Shown: positions 42,354-54,639 of the stretch, in pieces
Layout: each line of letters opens with the position of its first letter
Position numbering within the stretch: position 1 is the stretch's first letter
Source of the DNA: Tubulanus polymorphus
Lineage: Eukaryota; Nemertea; Palaeonemertea; Tubulaniformes; Tubulanidae
Reading direction: 5' to 3'
Length of the DNA: 64,000 nucleotides
Assembly: GCF_964204645.1 (NCBI RefSeq)
Contig: NC_134030.1
Location: 15,094,447-15,158,446, forward strand
Position numbers and translations under genes: made by a program
Notes under the pieces: model-generated
Database searches by the model: none
The model's input: only the letters and a program-made list of their open reading frames with translations
What the model was told of the DNA's origin: nothing

Positions 42354-43860
42354 ATGAAAGTTGAATCTAAATTGTGTGATATTGGCCTTAATGATCTACT
42401 TTTGAATGGACTACAGGACCTAGTTAGCCAGTCTCCGAACAATATAAATGAGCTCACTGATAGATTTGTATCTTCCTTGTTAGAAAGTGCAGAAGAATGT
42501 AATTTGATGTATCACAGGAAAAGTAGGAGTCGTAGAACTCCAGTTCGTAATAAGTGGTATGGCCGGAGCTGTAGGGATGCGCGAAAAGAATAAAATTATA
42601 GGAAAAGCCGTTATAGGGGCCGTCCAACCCCTTCTAACTTTGACGCTCTTAAAAACTCATCCAAGAAATACAAAAGAATTATCCGAGAAAGTAAGAAAAA
42701 ACAAAAAAAAGCTTTTATCAAAGAACTAAGAGATTGCGAAATCAATAATCCGAAAAAGTACTGGGCGATGCTAAATTCCGCGACTGGTGCAAAACAGAGT
42801 AATGCTAATATTGATATTGATATCTTCTTCGAACATTTTATGCAACTAAATGATTTAAACGATGCAAACGGAATAAACGATCATTCAGAACATACGGGTG
42901 ATGAACCTCCTGTCTATGACAATCATATTCTTAACTGCGACATAACTGTCGATGAATTAACTAAAGCTATCTCTTTCTTAAAAAACAATAAGGCTTCTGG
43001 TATCGATGGAATCACTAATGAGTTATTAAAATTTAGCCGTTATCCCTGTTTGGTTAACATACTACAAAACCTATTCAATCTAGTATTTAAAACTGGACAT
43101 GTTCCAGAAACATGGTCCGTTGGAGTAATCAAACCTATTTTTAAGAAGAAAGGCGAACCCACTAATCCTGATAATTATCGAGGTATTACGTTAGTTAGTT
43201 GTCTAGGTAAATTGTTCACTAGTATACTTAATCATAGACTGTCAGCTTTCCTAGATTCAAATGATATAATTAGCGAGGCCCAAGCCGGTTTTAGACCAAA
43301 ATATTCAACTACGTATTGATCATATTTATACACTGAAAACTATTGTCGAATTGTCAGGGAAGGAGACTTTTTTGCGCCTTTGTTGATTTTAAGAAGGCTT
43401 TTGACTCGGTTTGTCGAGTTACATTGTGGAGAAAATTAATCGATAGTAGCATAACGGGGAATTTCTTAAATATAGTAAAAAATATCTATAACTCGGTTAA
43501 GTCATGTGTTAAATTTAACGGTAACACATCACAATACTTTGCTGCAGATAGAGGCTTACGACAAGGCGAAAACTTATCACCAATTATATTTTCCCTATTT
43601 CTAAACGATATTGATACGCGCAGTAATCCAACTTTGTCATTTATTGAAAAACTGAATCTTAATTGTGATCCAGAACTAGGGACTTTACTTATTCATTATC
43701 CTTTATGCAGATGACACAGTCATTCTTGCTGAAGATGAAAAATCTCTCCAGTTACATCTAGATACACTATTTGAATATTGCGCCGACAATGGCCTTTCAG
43801 TGAATGTTGATAAAACTAAAATATTAGTCTTCGCTAGAAGTAAAAGTAGGATCAAGTAAA
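42354..43860 (+). pseudogene. LINE copy 1 ORF2, reverse transcriptase
   Basis: Spread over four frames. The linker 'RRTPVRNKWY' is followed by 'ISFLKNNKASGIDGITNELLKF', 'WSVGVIKPIFKKKGEPTNPDNYRGITL', 'EAQAGFRP', 'FVDFKKAFDSV' (motif A, catalytic Asp), 'GLRQGENLSPIIFSLFLNDI', and 'YADD' at 43702-43713 (motif C). Stops at 42591, 43317 and 43714 and intervening indels break it. Confidence 0.85.
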
Positions 43861-44055
43861 TTTCTAGAAAATTTATGTTTGGTAACCAAGAGTTAGGGGT
43901 AGTTGAAGATTATTTGTATCTTGGAGTAAAATTCAACTGGAATGGCAGTTTCGCTAAAGCAAAAAAATGTCTTTATGATAAAGCTATGAGAGCCATGTTT
44001 TCTATTATTCAGAAGGGTAGACGTTCCGATAGATGTAAGGCTTAACGTATTTGAC

Positions 44056-44860
44056 ATGTGTGTCGCTCCTGTAGCACTATACGGCTGCGAAATCTGGGGT
44101 TATGAGAATCTCGATTTACTAGAAAACCTCCACTGCTTATTCTGTAAAATTATTATGAAAGTTACGAAATATTCCCATAATGTGCAAGTGCTGGCAGAGC
44201 TAGGGCGTTATCCTATGTATATTGACGTAAAGCGTAGAATGATCAATTTTTGGGCTAAAACGGTATCGTGCAAGCAAACTAAACTAAGTTCAATCCTTTA
44301 TAAAATATCCCTCAATTTATATATTAATGACAGGTTTAAGAGCCCCTGGCTGTTATTTATTAAGAAGATTTTTGATGACTGCGGTCTATCGTATATTTGG
44401 ACGCAGCAATTAATGGTTAACTCTATGACACTCTCAAAGAAATTAAAATGTGTACTCCGAGACCAGCACGTACAAGAGATAGATTTTAAGTTGAATAATA
44501 ACTCGCTATACACTAATTCTAGGCAATATAAGAAGGATATTAAATTTGAAAACTATATTAATCAGCTTGATGACGATTTAGTGACCAGTTAATTCCAGTT
44601 CAGGATTGGGTCTTATCTCCTACCTGTAAATAGATTATCAAACCTTCATTTACCCAGAACCGATAGATTATGCCCCGCCTGCAACGTTTTATGAGACGAA
44701 GTACATTTTATTTTCGATTGTAATTTGCTTACCGAACCCCGTGAAAACCACTTAGATATAAATACCTTTCGGAACTTAGATGTATTAAAAAATCCAACTT
44801 TAAATATGACTAAATTCATCAAAATAGGTCTCGATGTATATAAATCCCTCCGGTAGTGTA
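44056..44860 (+). pseudogene. LINE copy 1 ORF2, C-terminal region
   Basis: Open for 178 codons ('ALYGCEIWGYENLDLLENLHCLF', 'ELGRYPMYIDVKRRMINFWAK'), the conserved post-RT region A-x-Y-G-C-E-(I/V)-W-G...ELGR-x-P. A stop, then 'CPACN' and 'DEVHFIFDC' give the C-x2-C...H-x4-C motif common at the end of LINE ORF2. The rest is the 3' untranslated part up to the TATTCG tail. Confidence 0.8.
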
Positions 44861-45060
44861 TGTATTGTAAATATATGTATTGTAAATAGTAAATAGTATA
44901 TTTTGTACATAAGTGTGAGACCAGTTAATTAAGTTTTGTAGCTTTTATTACTGTTTATGTAATTATTGTAAATACTGTTTTCCTCCATATACCATGGAAA
45001 TGGTTGGAGTGTGTAAATAAATATTCGTATTCGTATTCGTATTCGTATTTGGTTTTTGGT

Positions 45061-45334
45061 TTTTAGTAGGCGGCGCTGTAAGAGCGGTCTCGACGTGTCT
45101 TCAACATTGCCGATATCACCGTCGTTCGGTTTTTAGTAGGCGGCGCTGTAAGAGCTGTCTCGGCGTGTCTTCAACATTGCCGATATCGCCGTCGTTCGCT
45201 TTTTAGTAGGCGACGCTGTAAGGGCGGTCTCTGCGTGTCTTTAACATTGCCGATATCGCCGTCGTTCGCTTTTTAGTAGGCGGCGCTGTAAGAGCGGTCT
45301 CCGCGTGTCTTCTGTCGATATCGCCGTCGTTCGG
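45061..45334. repeat. Four-copy tandem repeat, exact 70-bp period
   Basis: TTTTAGTAGGCG(G/A)CGCTGTAAG starts at 45061, 45131, 45201 and 45271. The unit ends with GCCGATATC(A/G)CCGTCGTTCG. The last copy lacks about 10 bp. GC content is much higher than the surroundings. It begins 12 bp after the TATTCG tail of LINE copy 1. Confidence 0.95.
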
Positions 45335-45349
45335 GTAGCCAGTTGTAGC

Positions 45350-46168
45350 TTCGATGAACGTTGCTGAACATCACTGAATTTAAAACCATAAGTGAATCAA
45401 CCGAAATTTTTGACGAATCCTATGCAAAGCAATATTTTATTTATTGTATTACCCGTATTTCGTACGTTAATTTTTTAAAATGTAAAACATTGTTTAGAAA
45501 AAGTAATCAAGTTTCATTAAATGGAAAAAGATTGAGATATGTACAATGCGTGGTAAATAAATCAGAAAATTAAAAGATATCAACAAAAATATCAACATAT
45601 ATATAGTAGTATTGGCAAGATGGCCGACGGGTGGTTTGCACGAAAATGCGCTCCGTAATTAATTAATGTTTCTTGCTGTTTTTATGACTAGAAATGTGTC
45701 AGATCTGTGCCTGTGATAGGATTATCATCAATACATCAGGATTTTAAAAGGAATATTCGCAACTAATTATTGGTATGCTTGAAATTTAGCTTGAAACTCT
45801 GACAACATGACCAGCAAGTAGTTAAGCGTAAATTGTGGCAACACAATTTTAAACTATAGACTATAAACTGTAAACCACAGACTCCGGTTGAAAGTTATTG
45901 TTGTATCCGTGGCTTTATCTCTCCAGTAACTACAAAAACTACAAAACTCGTAGTTTTCTTTGCTTAGACTATAAATCGTTTAAGTTCTCTGGAAGTGACA
46001 AGTGGATTATCAAATATCCAAACGTTCAAGGTCATCGTATATTCGTATGTACGATAGTCCTGAAAATTCAACGTACATATGAACTCTATGTGAACCTGCG
46101 ATTTTAAGGGATTAAAGTTACTCGGCGTAAAGTTGTATATTGAAATATCTGACGTATTACCTTCAACC
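45350..46168. other. Unassigned region, probable LINE 5' untranslated sequence in part
   Basis: No supported gene. It lies between the 70-bp repeat and ORF1 of LINE copy 2; its right part may be that element's 5' UTR. The 70-codon frame at 45361-45573 shows no motif. Confidence 0.35.
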
Positions 46169-47187
46169 ATGACCGACCATAGAAATGATCTAGCAAACCA
46201 AACCGCTGAAAGTGAGGTGTTTATGGACTCAAAGTCCACTGACGTGGACGACGTAACTTATGTTAAAAATTATCCCGTGGATGATAATAAATCAGTTAGG
46301 CCCAAATAGGCCTCAAAAAAACGTAAAGAGGCCCCTCTATCATCCTCTGATGAACAGCCAAAAAACGCGTCAGATGCTGTAATCGATCCAAAAACGGTAT
46401 CTATCATTGATAAACCGCCAAAAAATACCTCAGTTAATATATCGGATGCGCCAACTATTCTAGAAACTCTTTTGATTATGCAAAAGACTATGGTTACAAA
46501 TGAAAGCCTCGAAAAATTCAAACTCTCACTAGAGGATGTCATGGATAGAAAACTTGATGCGCACTACCAACGAGTGGAAAAAACACTTGAACGATTTGAA
46601 TGTCGTCTGTACGACTTAGAACGCGAAAATGAAGATTTGAAAAAGGAAATTGAAAATCTCAAATTGAAGGATGACGAAAAAAAAACGGAATCTTGATTTT
46701 CTACAAAAAAGGAACTTTTGTCTATTAAACGGAAGACTATCGAAAATGAACAATACTCTCGTCGAAATAATATACGCCTGTTTGGGATCAGTGAAACGCC
46801 CGAAGAGAATTGTGCTACAGTCGTCGTTAACACACTGAAATCAAACATGCCGGATAAAATTCTGGAAGATCTATCAGTCAACGACATCGATGTTTGCCAT
46901 AGAATTAAACCTAAGAAGCAAAAACAAGATGCGATGGAAACTTATACCCTAACCCGATAATTGTAAGATTTAAAGACCACCAGATCCGCAACAAAATACT
47001 ATTTAATAAAAAACGTCTTATAGGTAAAACATTTTTTGTACAAGAAGATCTTTCACCGGACATTGTTAGCTATATGAATAGAGTAAAAAAACAAGTAGGT
47101 TACCAAACGATGTGGACCATAAATGGAAAAATCTTTGCTCTTGACAAGGATGGGAAAAAAATCCCAATCAAACTCTATGAAATCTAA
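46169..47187 (+). pseudogene. LINE copy 2 ORF1
   Basis: From ATG 46169 one frame runs to 46960 with two stops (TAG near 46306, TGA at 46694). A Ser/Pro/Lys-rich leader precedes a coiled coil ('VEKTLERFECRLYDLERENEDLKKEIENLKLKDDE', in two halves). Then comes the L1-type RRM ('NEQYSRRNNIRLFGI', 'DIDVCHRI'). After a frame change near 46955 the C-terminus gives 'FVQEDLSPDIVSYMNRV' and 'TMWTINGKIFALDKDG'. The domain order is that of Transposase_22/L1 ORF1p-like proteins that assemble on LINE RNA. Confidence 0.8.
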
Positions 47188-47412
47188 AACTTATAAATTA
47201 GTCTAATATATATACGTATTAACTTAACTATTTTCAACTCGAATAACGCTTATACTACTTAAATATTAATTATGAACAGTTGTGAAAACAGCTGTCTTTA
47301 AATTTGTTTTTTTTTCTTTGCTCAATGTTTATTTTGCGATCACCACGCATTGCCGGCTACATGACTCATAACCTTAAATTATCTAGTATGTTTTGTTATA
47401 CATTTCCTTGGT

Positions 47413-48941
47413 TTGATGCGCGCTGTTTACGGTGCCGAAACGATTATGGAATTATCCTATGTATCACTCTGTACTATTATTATTACTATTGGGACGATAT
47501 GTATTATATTTATTTTGCAAGCGACCATGCAATCTGACAACCTACAATACGACTGCTTGTATTATGGCAGTTCTGAGATAGCTCAAGACCCCTCAAACCA
47601 GAGTTTAAGTCTATTTCATGCAAATTTAAGAAGCATGAATAAAAACTTTGACAACTTAGTTCTGACGCTAGATTCAATAAATTGTAAATTTGATATCATC
47701 GGTATTACTGAAACCTGGGCAAAAACCTCAAATAACAATTCACTATTATATCCTATTCCAGGATATAACTCTATATTTAAATGTAGAGAAAGCTCACTTG
47801 GCGGCGGTATAGCTTTATATATTAAGGACACGCTATATTATGAAACTCGTGCCGATCTTATCTTAACGACCATTGTTTCAGTTGAATATACTTTCATTGA
47901 AATTACTATAAAGTCTAAGGATACCTCATTGGTTTATTCTATAGACCACCTCAACTAAAGATAAACAATTTCATTGACGATTTACAAAAGTTATTTGACA
48001 AAATATCTTGTCATCAAAGGGTTTTCCTAATGGGGGACTTTAATATTAACATATTGAATAAAGATCGCGACACTCAAACAGCTAAATTCACTGATACATT
48101 GTGCTGTAATTATTATTTAGGTCTTATTAACAAACCAACAAGAATTACGGATAATTCTGCGACCCTACTGGATCTAATCGTTACAAACTGTTATGAAAAA
48201 TACAATATTGAATCAGGTATCTTAATGTCTGATCTCTCGGATCATTTGCCCATATTTTCTATTATAGATCTAAAATGCTCGAATAGGAAAAAAACTCCTC
48301 GGTATGTCACTTATAGAAAGAAAAACGATTATAACATGCTAACATTTAAAAGGTTACTGATGACGGAAGATTGGGAAGATGTGTACAAATACCAAGATGT
48401 AAATTTAGTATACAATAATTTTCTCCATTTATTCCATAAACATTACAATAATTCCTTTGCAATTATTAACAGGAAGTGGGATCGATTTAAAGATAAGAAA
48501 AACCCTTGGATGACAAAAGGCTTATTAACTTCATTAAAACGTAAAGAGAAACTTTATAAAGAGTATCTGCAAAAAAGGACGACAGACTCTAAAATAACTT
48601 TTCAAAACTATAGAAACCACCTGCATAATTGTATACGAGCATCTAAAAAGCGTTACTATGCACAGCAGTTTGAAAATATTGACCCCAAACAAACCTGGGG
48701 ATTAATAAATACTTTACTCAATAAACATAAAAAATCAGAATTCCCTCATAAGTTTAAATACGGAGACCAAATTATTACTGATCCACTCACGATTGCTAAT
48801 AAGTTTAATGATTTCTTTACAAATATTGGCTCAAATCTGGCTGCAAAAATCCCATACTGTAATAAAGATTATAGGTCATATTTAAGGAACAGGGTTGAAG
48901 CCACGATATTTTTGAATCCAGTGACTATCCTTGAACATTGA
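47413..48941 (+). pseudogene. LINE copy 2 ORF2, endonuclease and linker, 3' truncated
   Basis: First frame: hydrophobic leader, then 'LSLFHANLRSMNKN', 'FDIIGITETW' (catalytic Glu), 'GGGIALYIKD'. A frame change near 47945 is followed by 'FLMGDFNINIL' (GDFN intact), 'TLLDLIVTN', 'SDLSDHLPIF' (SDH intact), and a linker with 'NPWMTKGLLTSLKRKEKLYKEYL' and 'FNDFFTNIGSNLA'. The sequence ends at 48941 before the RT. CR1/Jockey-like. Loss of the 3' part is the reverse of normal LINE 5' truncation and indicates a later deletion or insertion. Confidence 0.85.
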
Positions 48942-49146
48942 CCAGTTTAGAAAAGGGGAGTATAACATTTTCGAGTGCCTCAGAGAACGCGTGAGGACCC
49001 TGCATCCGCCCGGCCTATTGATTAGTCACAATAGCAAGATTTCTAAAAGGAAATGTCATATATAGGAATCCACGCCCACCAACTGCTGAGGTTGTAGAAT
49101 ACATAACACGTCGAACGTGTAGCATTTAAAACTTATAGGGCCTACG
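48942..49146. other. Probable 5' flank of the Merlin element
   Basis: About 200 bp between the cut LINE and the Merlin ORF. No inverted-repeat partner was found, as the other end of Merlin is lost. Confidence 0.35.
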
Positions 49147-50055
49147 ATGAATTCACCCGATGCAAAAAGGATTAAAATCGAGAGCGATGACAGTTGGCGT
49201 TGCAGTTACGATAGAGACAATAAACAGAAAATCATAACTTATAAAGAACTGATTACAACGATATTGAATCGTCGGAAAGGTACTTTGCAATGGTTAATGA
49301 ACCGCAATCTGATAGCTAGTTCAAGAGAGTGCGGACATTGTAAAGGAACGATGCGCTTAACGTTGGACACAAGAAAAAAGCTGGAAGTGAGGGCTGGCGT
49401 TGGAGTTGCTGCAAGCGAATAAAAGGTAAATTACATCGCCATCACTTGTCGGTTAGATGTGGAAGTTGGTTCGCGAGATCCAATCTGACGATAGCCGAAA
49501 TTTTGGAGATTACCTATTGGTTATCGCGTTTTTGTTTTTCCGAGAAGTGTGCGATCAAACTGTTTTCCGTGAATGTAAAGCAATCGGTGGCCCAGGAAAG
49601 GTTGTTGAAATAGACGAATCGAAATTCAGCAAAAGAAAATACAACCGCGGAAGACAGGTGGATGGTCAGTGGGTGTTCGGTGGAATCGAACGTGGAAATA
49701 ATGCAAACGTGTTCATGGTTGCAGTCGAAAAACGGGATGCGGAAACGTTGGTACCGATAATCGAGAAGTGGATTTTACCGGGAACCACGATAATCAGCGA
49801 TTGCTGGAAAGCATATTCTAGTTTGGGAGAGCGCGGATATAATCACTTGACGGTTAATCATAGTGTCACTTTTGTTGATCCAGAAACTAATGCATGTACA
49901 AATTTGATCGAGAATTAGTGGCTTCATGCAAAAAAAAACTTTCCGAAATATGGAACAGTGAAAGAACATTTTGACTCTTATCTTGGCCAATACTTGTGGC
50001 GATGCTGAGTAGGAACTTCGGATCCATTCCTCTCATTCTTGAATGACGTGAAAAC
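49147..50055 (+). pseudogene. Merlin (IS1595/ISXO2-like) transposase relic
   Basis: N-terminal zinc-ribbon-like 'CGHCKGTMRL', then, after a frame change, 'GWRWSCCKRIKGK' and 'GSWFARSNLTIAEIL', as in ISXO2-like proteins. The DDE core is clear: 'VVEIDESKFSKRKYNRGR' (Asp codon 49613-49615), 'GQWVFGGIERG', 'TLVPIIEKWILPGTTIISDCWKAY' in overlapping parts (Asp 49799-49801), and 'NLIEN' (Glu 49910-49912). Downstream, past a stop, comes 'KKNFPKYGT', 'FDSYLGQYLW' and 'PFLSFLNDV'. At least two frame changes and stops make it inactive. It cuts and pastes DNA in the family. Confidence 0.85.
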
Positions 50056-50244
50056 AATTTATTTTTTTTATTGATATTTTATTTACATAGAACATATACA
50101 ATAATACAGAGACAAGAATTATTAAATACATGATGAAAATACTAATTTAATATATTAAGTAGGAGATGGTTCTATGATGGACTGACCCAAAGCCTCAAGG
50201 CTGTATCGCAAATGCGAGGGCCATACCTTTATGATAAGATGATA

Positions 50245-52049
50245 TCATAATGATGATGGGTGAATGGATGGAGTGATATGGAAATTAATTGGATGAATTA
50301 GATATACATGTATAGCATTATGCTGGTTGAAGCGTGATTGTTCTAGTATTTTTTTCAGTAGTTGTTGTTTAAAACCTCGAGTGAAAGAGCTGATAGTTCT
50401 TGAATTCCTGATATTAGTATTTAAATTTTGCCAAATGGTAGGAATCTTGTTTAAGAATGAGCTGTTAAAAATTGTACTTTTATGATGGATCGTTTTAGGG
50501 AAATTGCGAGATCTTGTATTATACCTGTGATTTGAGGAGTGAGTTGTAAAAAAATTCATAATGGGTTCCAGCAGGAGCTGTTTTGAGAAGCTGTTACCAA
50601 GTTTTGCTAGTTCAATTTGGATAATATCATCAAATTTTGGAATTTCATATTTTTTGAAAATAGGTGTAGATGGAGAATTGTAAGACGCATTATCGATGTA
50701 ACGCATGGCGTTTTTCTGTAATTTGAAAATTGATTTTGACTGTTTCTTTGAGAGTAATGGGCCCCATAATGTAATTCCATAGGTCAAATAGGGATGAATG
50801 AAACTAAAATAGAGTAGCTTCTTGCTCCATGAGGGCAGAAACTTTTTCAGATTTCTTAAAAGATATAAATTACTATTAATTTTTGCCCGTACATGCTTGG
50901 CATGTTGATCCCAAGAAAGTATTTCATCGATATAGAGACCAAGAAATTTACAGAAATTGGTTGTTTTGATAATTTGATCATTAACTTTAAGTTCAAAATT
51001 ACGAGTATTCAATGTAAAATTTCTCGGATGGAAAATGATGAAATTTGATTTATTTAAATTCAGAGTCAAATTGTTCGCTCTAAACCAATCTACAAGCATT
51101 ACAACATCATTTTTTAACTTTTCCTGAATATCTAATAATTTTTTGCCTGTAATAAAAATAGTTGTATCATCAGCAAAGAGAATAAATTTACAATATTTAA
51201 GGGATTGGTAAAGGTCATTTGTATATACAAGAAATAACAGAGGGCCTAATATTGAACCTTGAGGGATTCCATACGCTACATGATCTATTTTTGATTTTGT
51301 TTCATTAGTTTTTACGTACAATCGTCTATTTGTCAGATAACTGCTGAACCAATTAAGTGGGCCCCCCTTACACCATATTTTTCCAGTTTAACTAAAAGTT
51401 TGTTCACATCTATAGAATCGAATGCTTTTGAAAGATCTAAAAATAGACCCATAGTACAATTTCCCCTTACAAATCCCTTTAAAATATTTCCTGATAATTC
51501 CATAATTGCTTGACTTGATGAGTGGTTAGATCTGAATCCGTATTGACTTTTATATAGTAGTTTATGTTTTGAAAGAAATTTGTATAATCTATTATAAACA
51601 ATCTTTTCTAGGATTTTAGAAAGTACAGGGAGGAGGGAAATTGGTCTGTAGTTGGTTGTTAGACATTTATCCTTAGACTTATAAATTGGAATAACTTCAG
51701 CTAATTTCATATTTACAGGCACCACTCCCTCACTTAATGATTTATTGAAAATGCTTGCTAATGGTTGGTTGATGGCAGTAATAATATTTTTTAACAGGGT
51801 ATTATTTATATCGTCGTGTCCTGAACTGTTTTTATTTGGTAGGGATTTGACCAGAGTTTGTATTTCATTTGGGTCAGTTGGATACAGAAATATATTGTTA
51901 TCATTATGAGTCTTTATGTAATCGGTGAAGGGTTTATTTGAATTTGGTATTTTGTTAGCATATTCTTGTCCAATTTTACTGAAAAATGTTGAAACAGTGT
52001 CACTGACTGATTTCGGATCTGATATATTATTGCCTTGAGATACATTCAA
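50245..52049 (-). pseudogene. LINE copy 3 ORF2, reverse transcriptase and C-terminus
   Basis: Frame 52049-51333: 'NDFF'-type start ('VSTFFSKIGQEYANKIP'), 'LVKSLPNKNSSGHDDI', 'IPIYKSKDKCLTTNYRPISLLPVLSKILEKIVYNRL', 'QYGFRSNHSSSQA', 'GLFLDLSKAFDSID' (motif A). Frame 51321-50245: 'GIPQGSILGPLLFLVYTND', 'FADD' at 51177-51166 (motif C), 'KFLGLYID' and 'YGITLWG'. A frame change lies near 51330. This is the standard Jockey-superfamily RT layout with an alpha-helical C-terminus. The frame break is the main lesion. Confidence 0.9.
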
Positions 52050-52177
52050 CGAAGGAAGATTTATTATTCAACTTACCAATAGAATGTTTCATGAAACTCC
52101 ACAATTTTCTACTATCGTTTTTGAAGTTAAGTATCTTATTTGCATACAAATTCTGTTTTGCTTTTCTCATAATGTAA

Positions 52178-53269
52178 TTAAAAACACTTTAGTAAACCAG
52201 ATGACATCCAGGGTTCCACAGGTGTAGATTGTCGTTTTTTCACATTTTTAAGCGGAGCATAGTGATTCAATGATGCTCGAATTTTTTTAACTATAAAGTC
52301 ATAACTGTCATCACACGTCATATTTGATGTTGTGGTCCAATCCACATTGGATAGTTCCTGTTTAATTAATTCAATATTAGCTTTATTTAGATTTCTTGAC
52401 AATTTGGGTACATTTTTGGTATTTGAATTTTGATTAACGATGGAAACAAAACAAGGAAGGTGATCTGATAAATATGTAGTGATTATATTAGATTTATAAT
52501 TATTATGTAATTTAGAGCTTAAGTAGATGTTATCAATGAGAGTTGCTGTTTTATGGGTGATTCTAGTAGGTCGAAATATTGTTGGCAGTAAATCATTAGA
52601 AATATTGATATCAAGGAAGTTAGCTATATTTTTATGAATATTTAGTTTTAAATAATCTAAGTTCTGGTCCATACCTAATATGACATTCTTTCTTTCTAGT
52701 TTCACTTTATTCAAAATAGTTTCATAATCCTGGAAAAAGTCTAGTTCGTTTGTACCAGGGACACGGTATAACTCACCGACTATAAGATTTTCACTGACTT
52801 TACCTGATTTCGATAAGATTTCGACAAAACAGGTTTCAAGTTTACCCTCTTTAAAAATACATAGGTCATCTCTAGGTTTGAATGAGAGTTTTTTATTTAG
52901 ATAAATTGCAACACCTCCTCGACTACGAGTGTCTCTGTGTTTTTCTATAAGTTCATATCCTGGTAAATGACATAGGGGTAGATTCTCTTTTTTAATGAAG
53001 GTTTCACAGAGAAGAAGTAAATGTACATCAATATTAGCCATTTTAAATTTATGTATCAAAGTTTTTAGCTCATTAAGTTTGCTTGGAACGCTATTTATAT
53101 TGTATTGTAGGATATTCAAACTATTGTTATCAACTTGCTTCACATTTTGTATTTCACTGTATGGAGAATCATTATTTAGAAATAACTGCTCATCTGTTAG
53201 GTCATTCAAATGGAGACTGTCATAATTTTGTGTATTGCGTGCTTTTGGTTCAAAGTTTCCTAAACACAT
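52178..53269 (-). pseudogene. LINE copy 3 ORF2, endonuclease domain
   Basis: 363 codons open: 'LNILQYNINSVPSKLNELK', 'HLLLLCETFIKK' (Glu of the S/C-E-T motif), 'GGVAIYLNKKL', 'IVGELYRVPG', 'VILGMDQNLDYL' (usual GDFN replaced by GMDQN, as in several CR1/Jockey relatives), 'TLIDNIYLS', 'YLSDHLPCF' (SDH). The frame ends at 52178 with 'WMSSGLLKCF', a frame change before the linker to the RT at 52049. An intact-looking endonuclease suggests modest age. Confidence 0.85.
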
Positions 53270-53880
53270 ATCTGAAAATGATGAACTTTAATATTAGTTC
53301 AACCAGCGGATATAAGTGAGTGATGAGATGAGTTGAAACGAAAAGTATTGTAAAAACGTAGATATGATACATAGAAAATATTCGATAAACCTGTATGTAA
53401 ATACAGAGAAAAACTTTCATAGTGATATATTATCAATAATGTCATGTGATGGTCCGGTTAGACCGGCGTCAACAATTTAGAATTTCACACACGTTGCTGT
53501 AATTAAACATTTGTTTATATGCGATACATCTAAGAAAATTCAAATCCTTATTGACACTCAGCATTATATACACTCAAATATACTAGTTAATAATGTACAG
53601 TTTAAAGTTGGTTAAATATTCTATGTTTTATAATGGACAGTTGAAGACTGCTGAGTAACCTGTGGATATATACTGTAAAATTGATATACGGTACATAAGG
53701 TTTTGAAAGGTTTGAGTCAGAATGATGGATATACTGCAAAAATGTTACATAATTTTTTTTTCCTAAATATGAGTCCAGTTGACCGTCTGATTATATTGAA
53801 GTTCGCTATGGAGTAGTACACAATAGTTCAATTTATATATCAGGCATAGTTATAACTGTCAGTGAATTTGAGTTCATTGT

Positions 53881-54636
53881 TTAATTGGGCAGTGGTTCGT
53901 AGAGATCGATACGTTTTGTCTTACCATCTTGTCGACTACTACCAAATACCTTACCATTCATGGTCCAGACTTTGTCGTAGATCCCCGAGTTAATTGCTCT
54001 ATTAACAAGTTTTCCTATCTCCGGGCACAGATCTTCACGAATTGATAATCCGGAGTCTTTTAAACGTGCACGTTTCGAAATGATATTGTCTCTAATCTCG
54101 CGGCCATGAAAGCGTATAAGAATACTGTTCGGTTTAGTATTTGTATCGTCGGTAGGTTTGGATCTGTTTTTAACGCGATGAGCTACTTCGATATTCTCCG
54201 AACAAATTTTTTTCATAATCACTTAGTTGGAGGCCGGCATTCAAAGAGTTAATTGTACGCAATTTTCGGCAGTTTTCGATTTTGTGAGACATATCGGCAA
54301 TTGCTTTAAATAGACTTTGTAGATTATTGTCTTCAGATGAGGCTGCGGATTCTACAGTTGAGCTTCTCTCTGCGTTTTTTCGTTGGTGGTCCTTTTTTTC
54401 CCGCTGCTTTCGTTGTTACTCGCATCCATAAAAACCTCAACATTGTCATGCACCTCATCAGCTGGTGGTCGTTCGATTTCTATGTCGACCCTGTTATCAT
54501 GGGCAGGAATTTGTTCGTTTGGTGCTGCAGTAATCTGATTCGCGTTATTTTCATTATTCTCATTATTGGTTTCCGGTACAATTTTTTCTGAGGATTTCGG
54601 TTTGAACATATCTGTAATGCTAGCCTGTGATGCCAT
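53881..54636 (-). pseudogene. LINE copy 3 ORF1
   Basis: Starts at 54636 (MASQASITDMFKPK), with an Asn/Glu-rich leader and 'SSGKKRTTNEKTQ'. Frame changes lie between 54352 and 54222. The C-terminal part (54222-53881) has 'NIEVAHRVKNRSKP', 'ILIRFHGREIRDNII', 'LSIREDLCPEIGKLVNRA' and 'VWTMNGKVFGSSRQDGK'. This is the same RRM and C-terminal layout as ORF1 of LINE copy 2, so copies 2 and 3 are related families. Confidence 0.8.
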
Positions 54637-54639
54637 TTT

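Larger units (their letters stand above)
40748..45048 (+). mobile_element. LINE copy 1 (L1/Tx1- or I-like), 5' truncated
   Basis: Order: ORF1 C-terminus, endonuclease, RT, C-terminal Cys/His motif, and a 3' tail of (TATTCG)n at 45022-45048. The copy has several frame breaks. The clade is uncertain: the RT wording (NNKASGIDGI, DNYRGITL, QGENLSP, YADD) and an L1-type ORF1 suggest the L1/Tx1 or I groups. Confidence 0.8.
50060..54636 (-). mobile_element. LINE copy 3 (CR1/Jockey-like), nearly full length, minus strand
   Basis: ORF1 (54636-53881) and ORF2 (53269-50245) on the minus strand. The 3' end near 50060 carries an A-rich tail (minus strand ATAAAAAAAATAAATTG) that abuts the Merlin sequence. 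ORF2 has only a few breaks, so this is one of the younger copies in the window. The gap of about 600 bp between ORF1 and ORF2 has no motif and may contain an insertion. Confidence 0.8.

Noticed and set aside
45061-45334. CRISPR array
   Set aside because: The units are contiguous 70-bp repeats without spacers, in a eukaryotic context.
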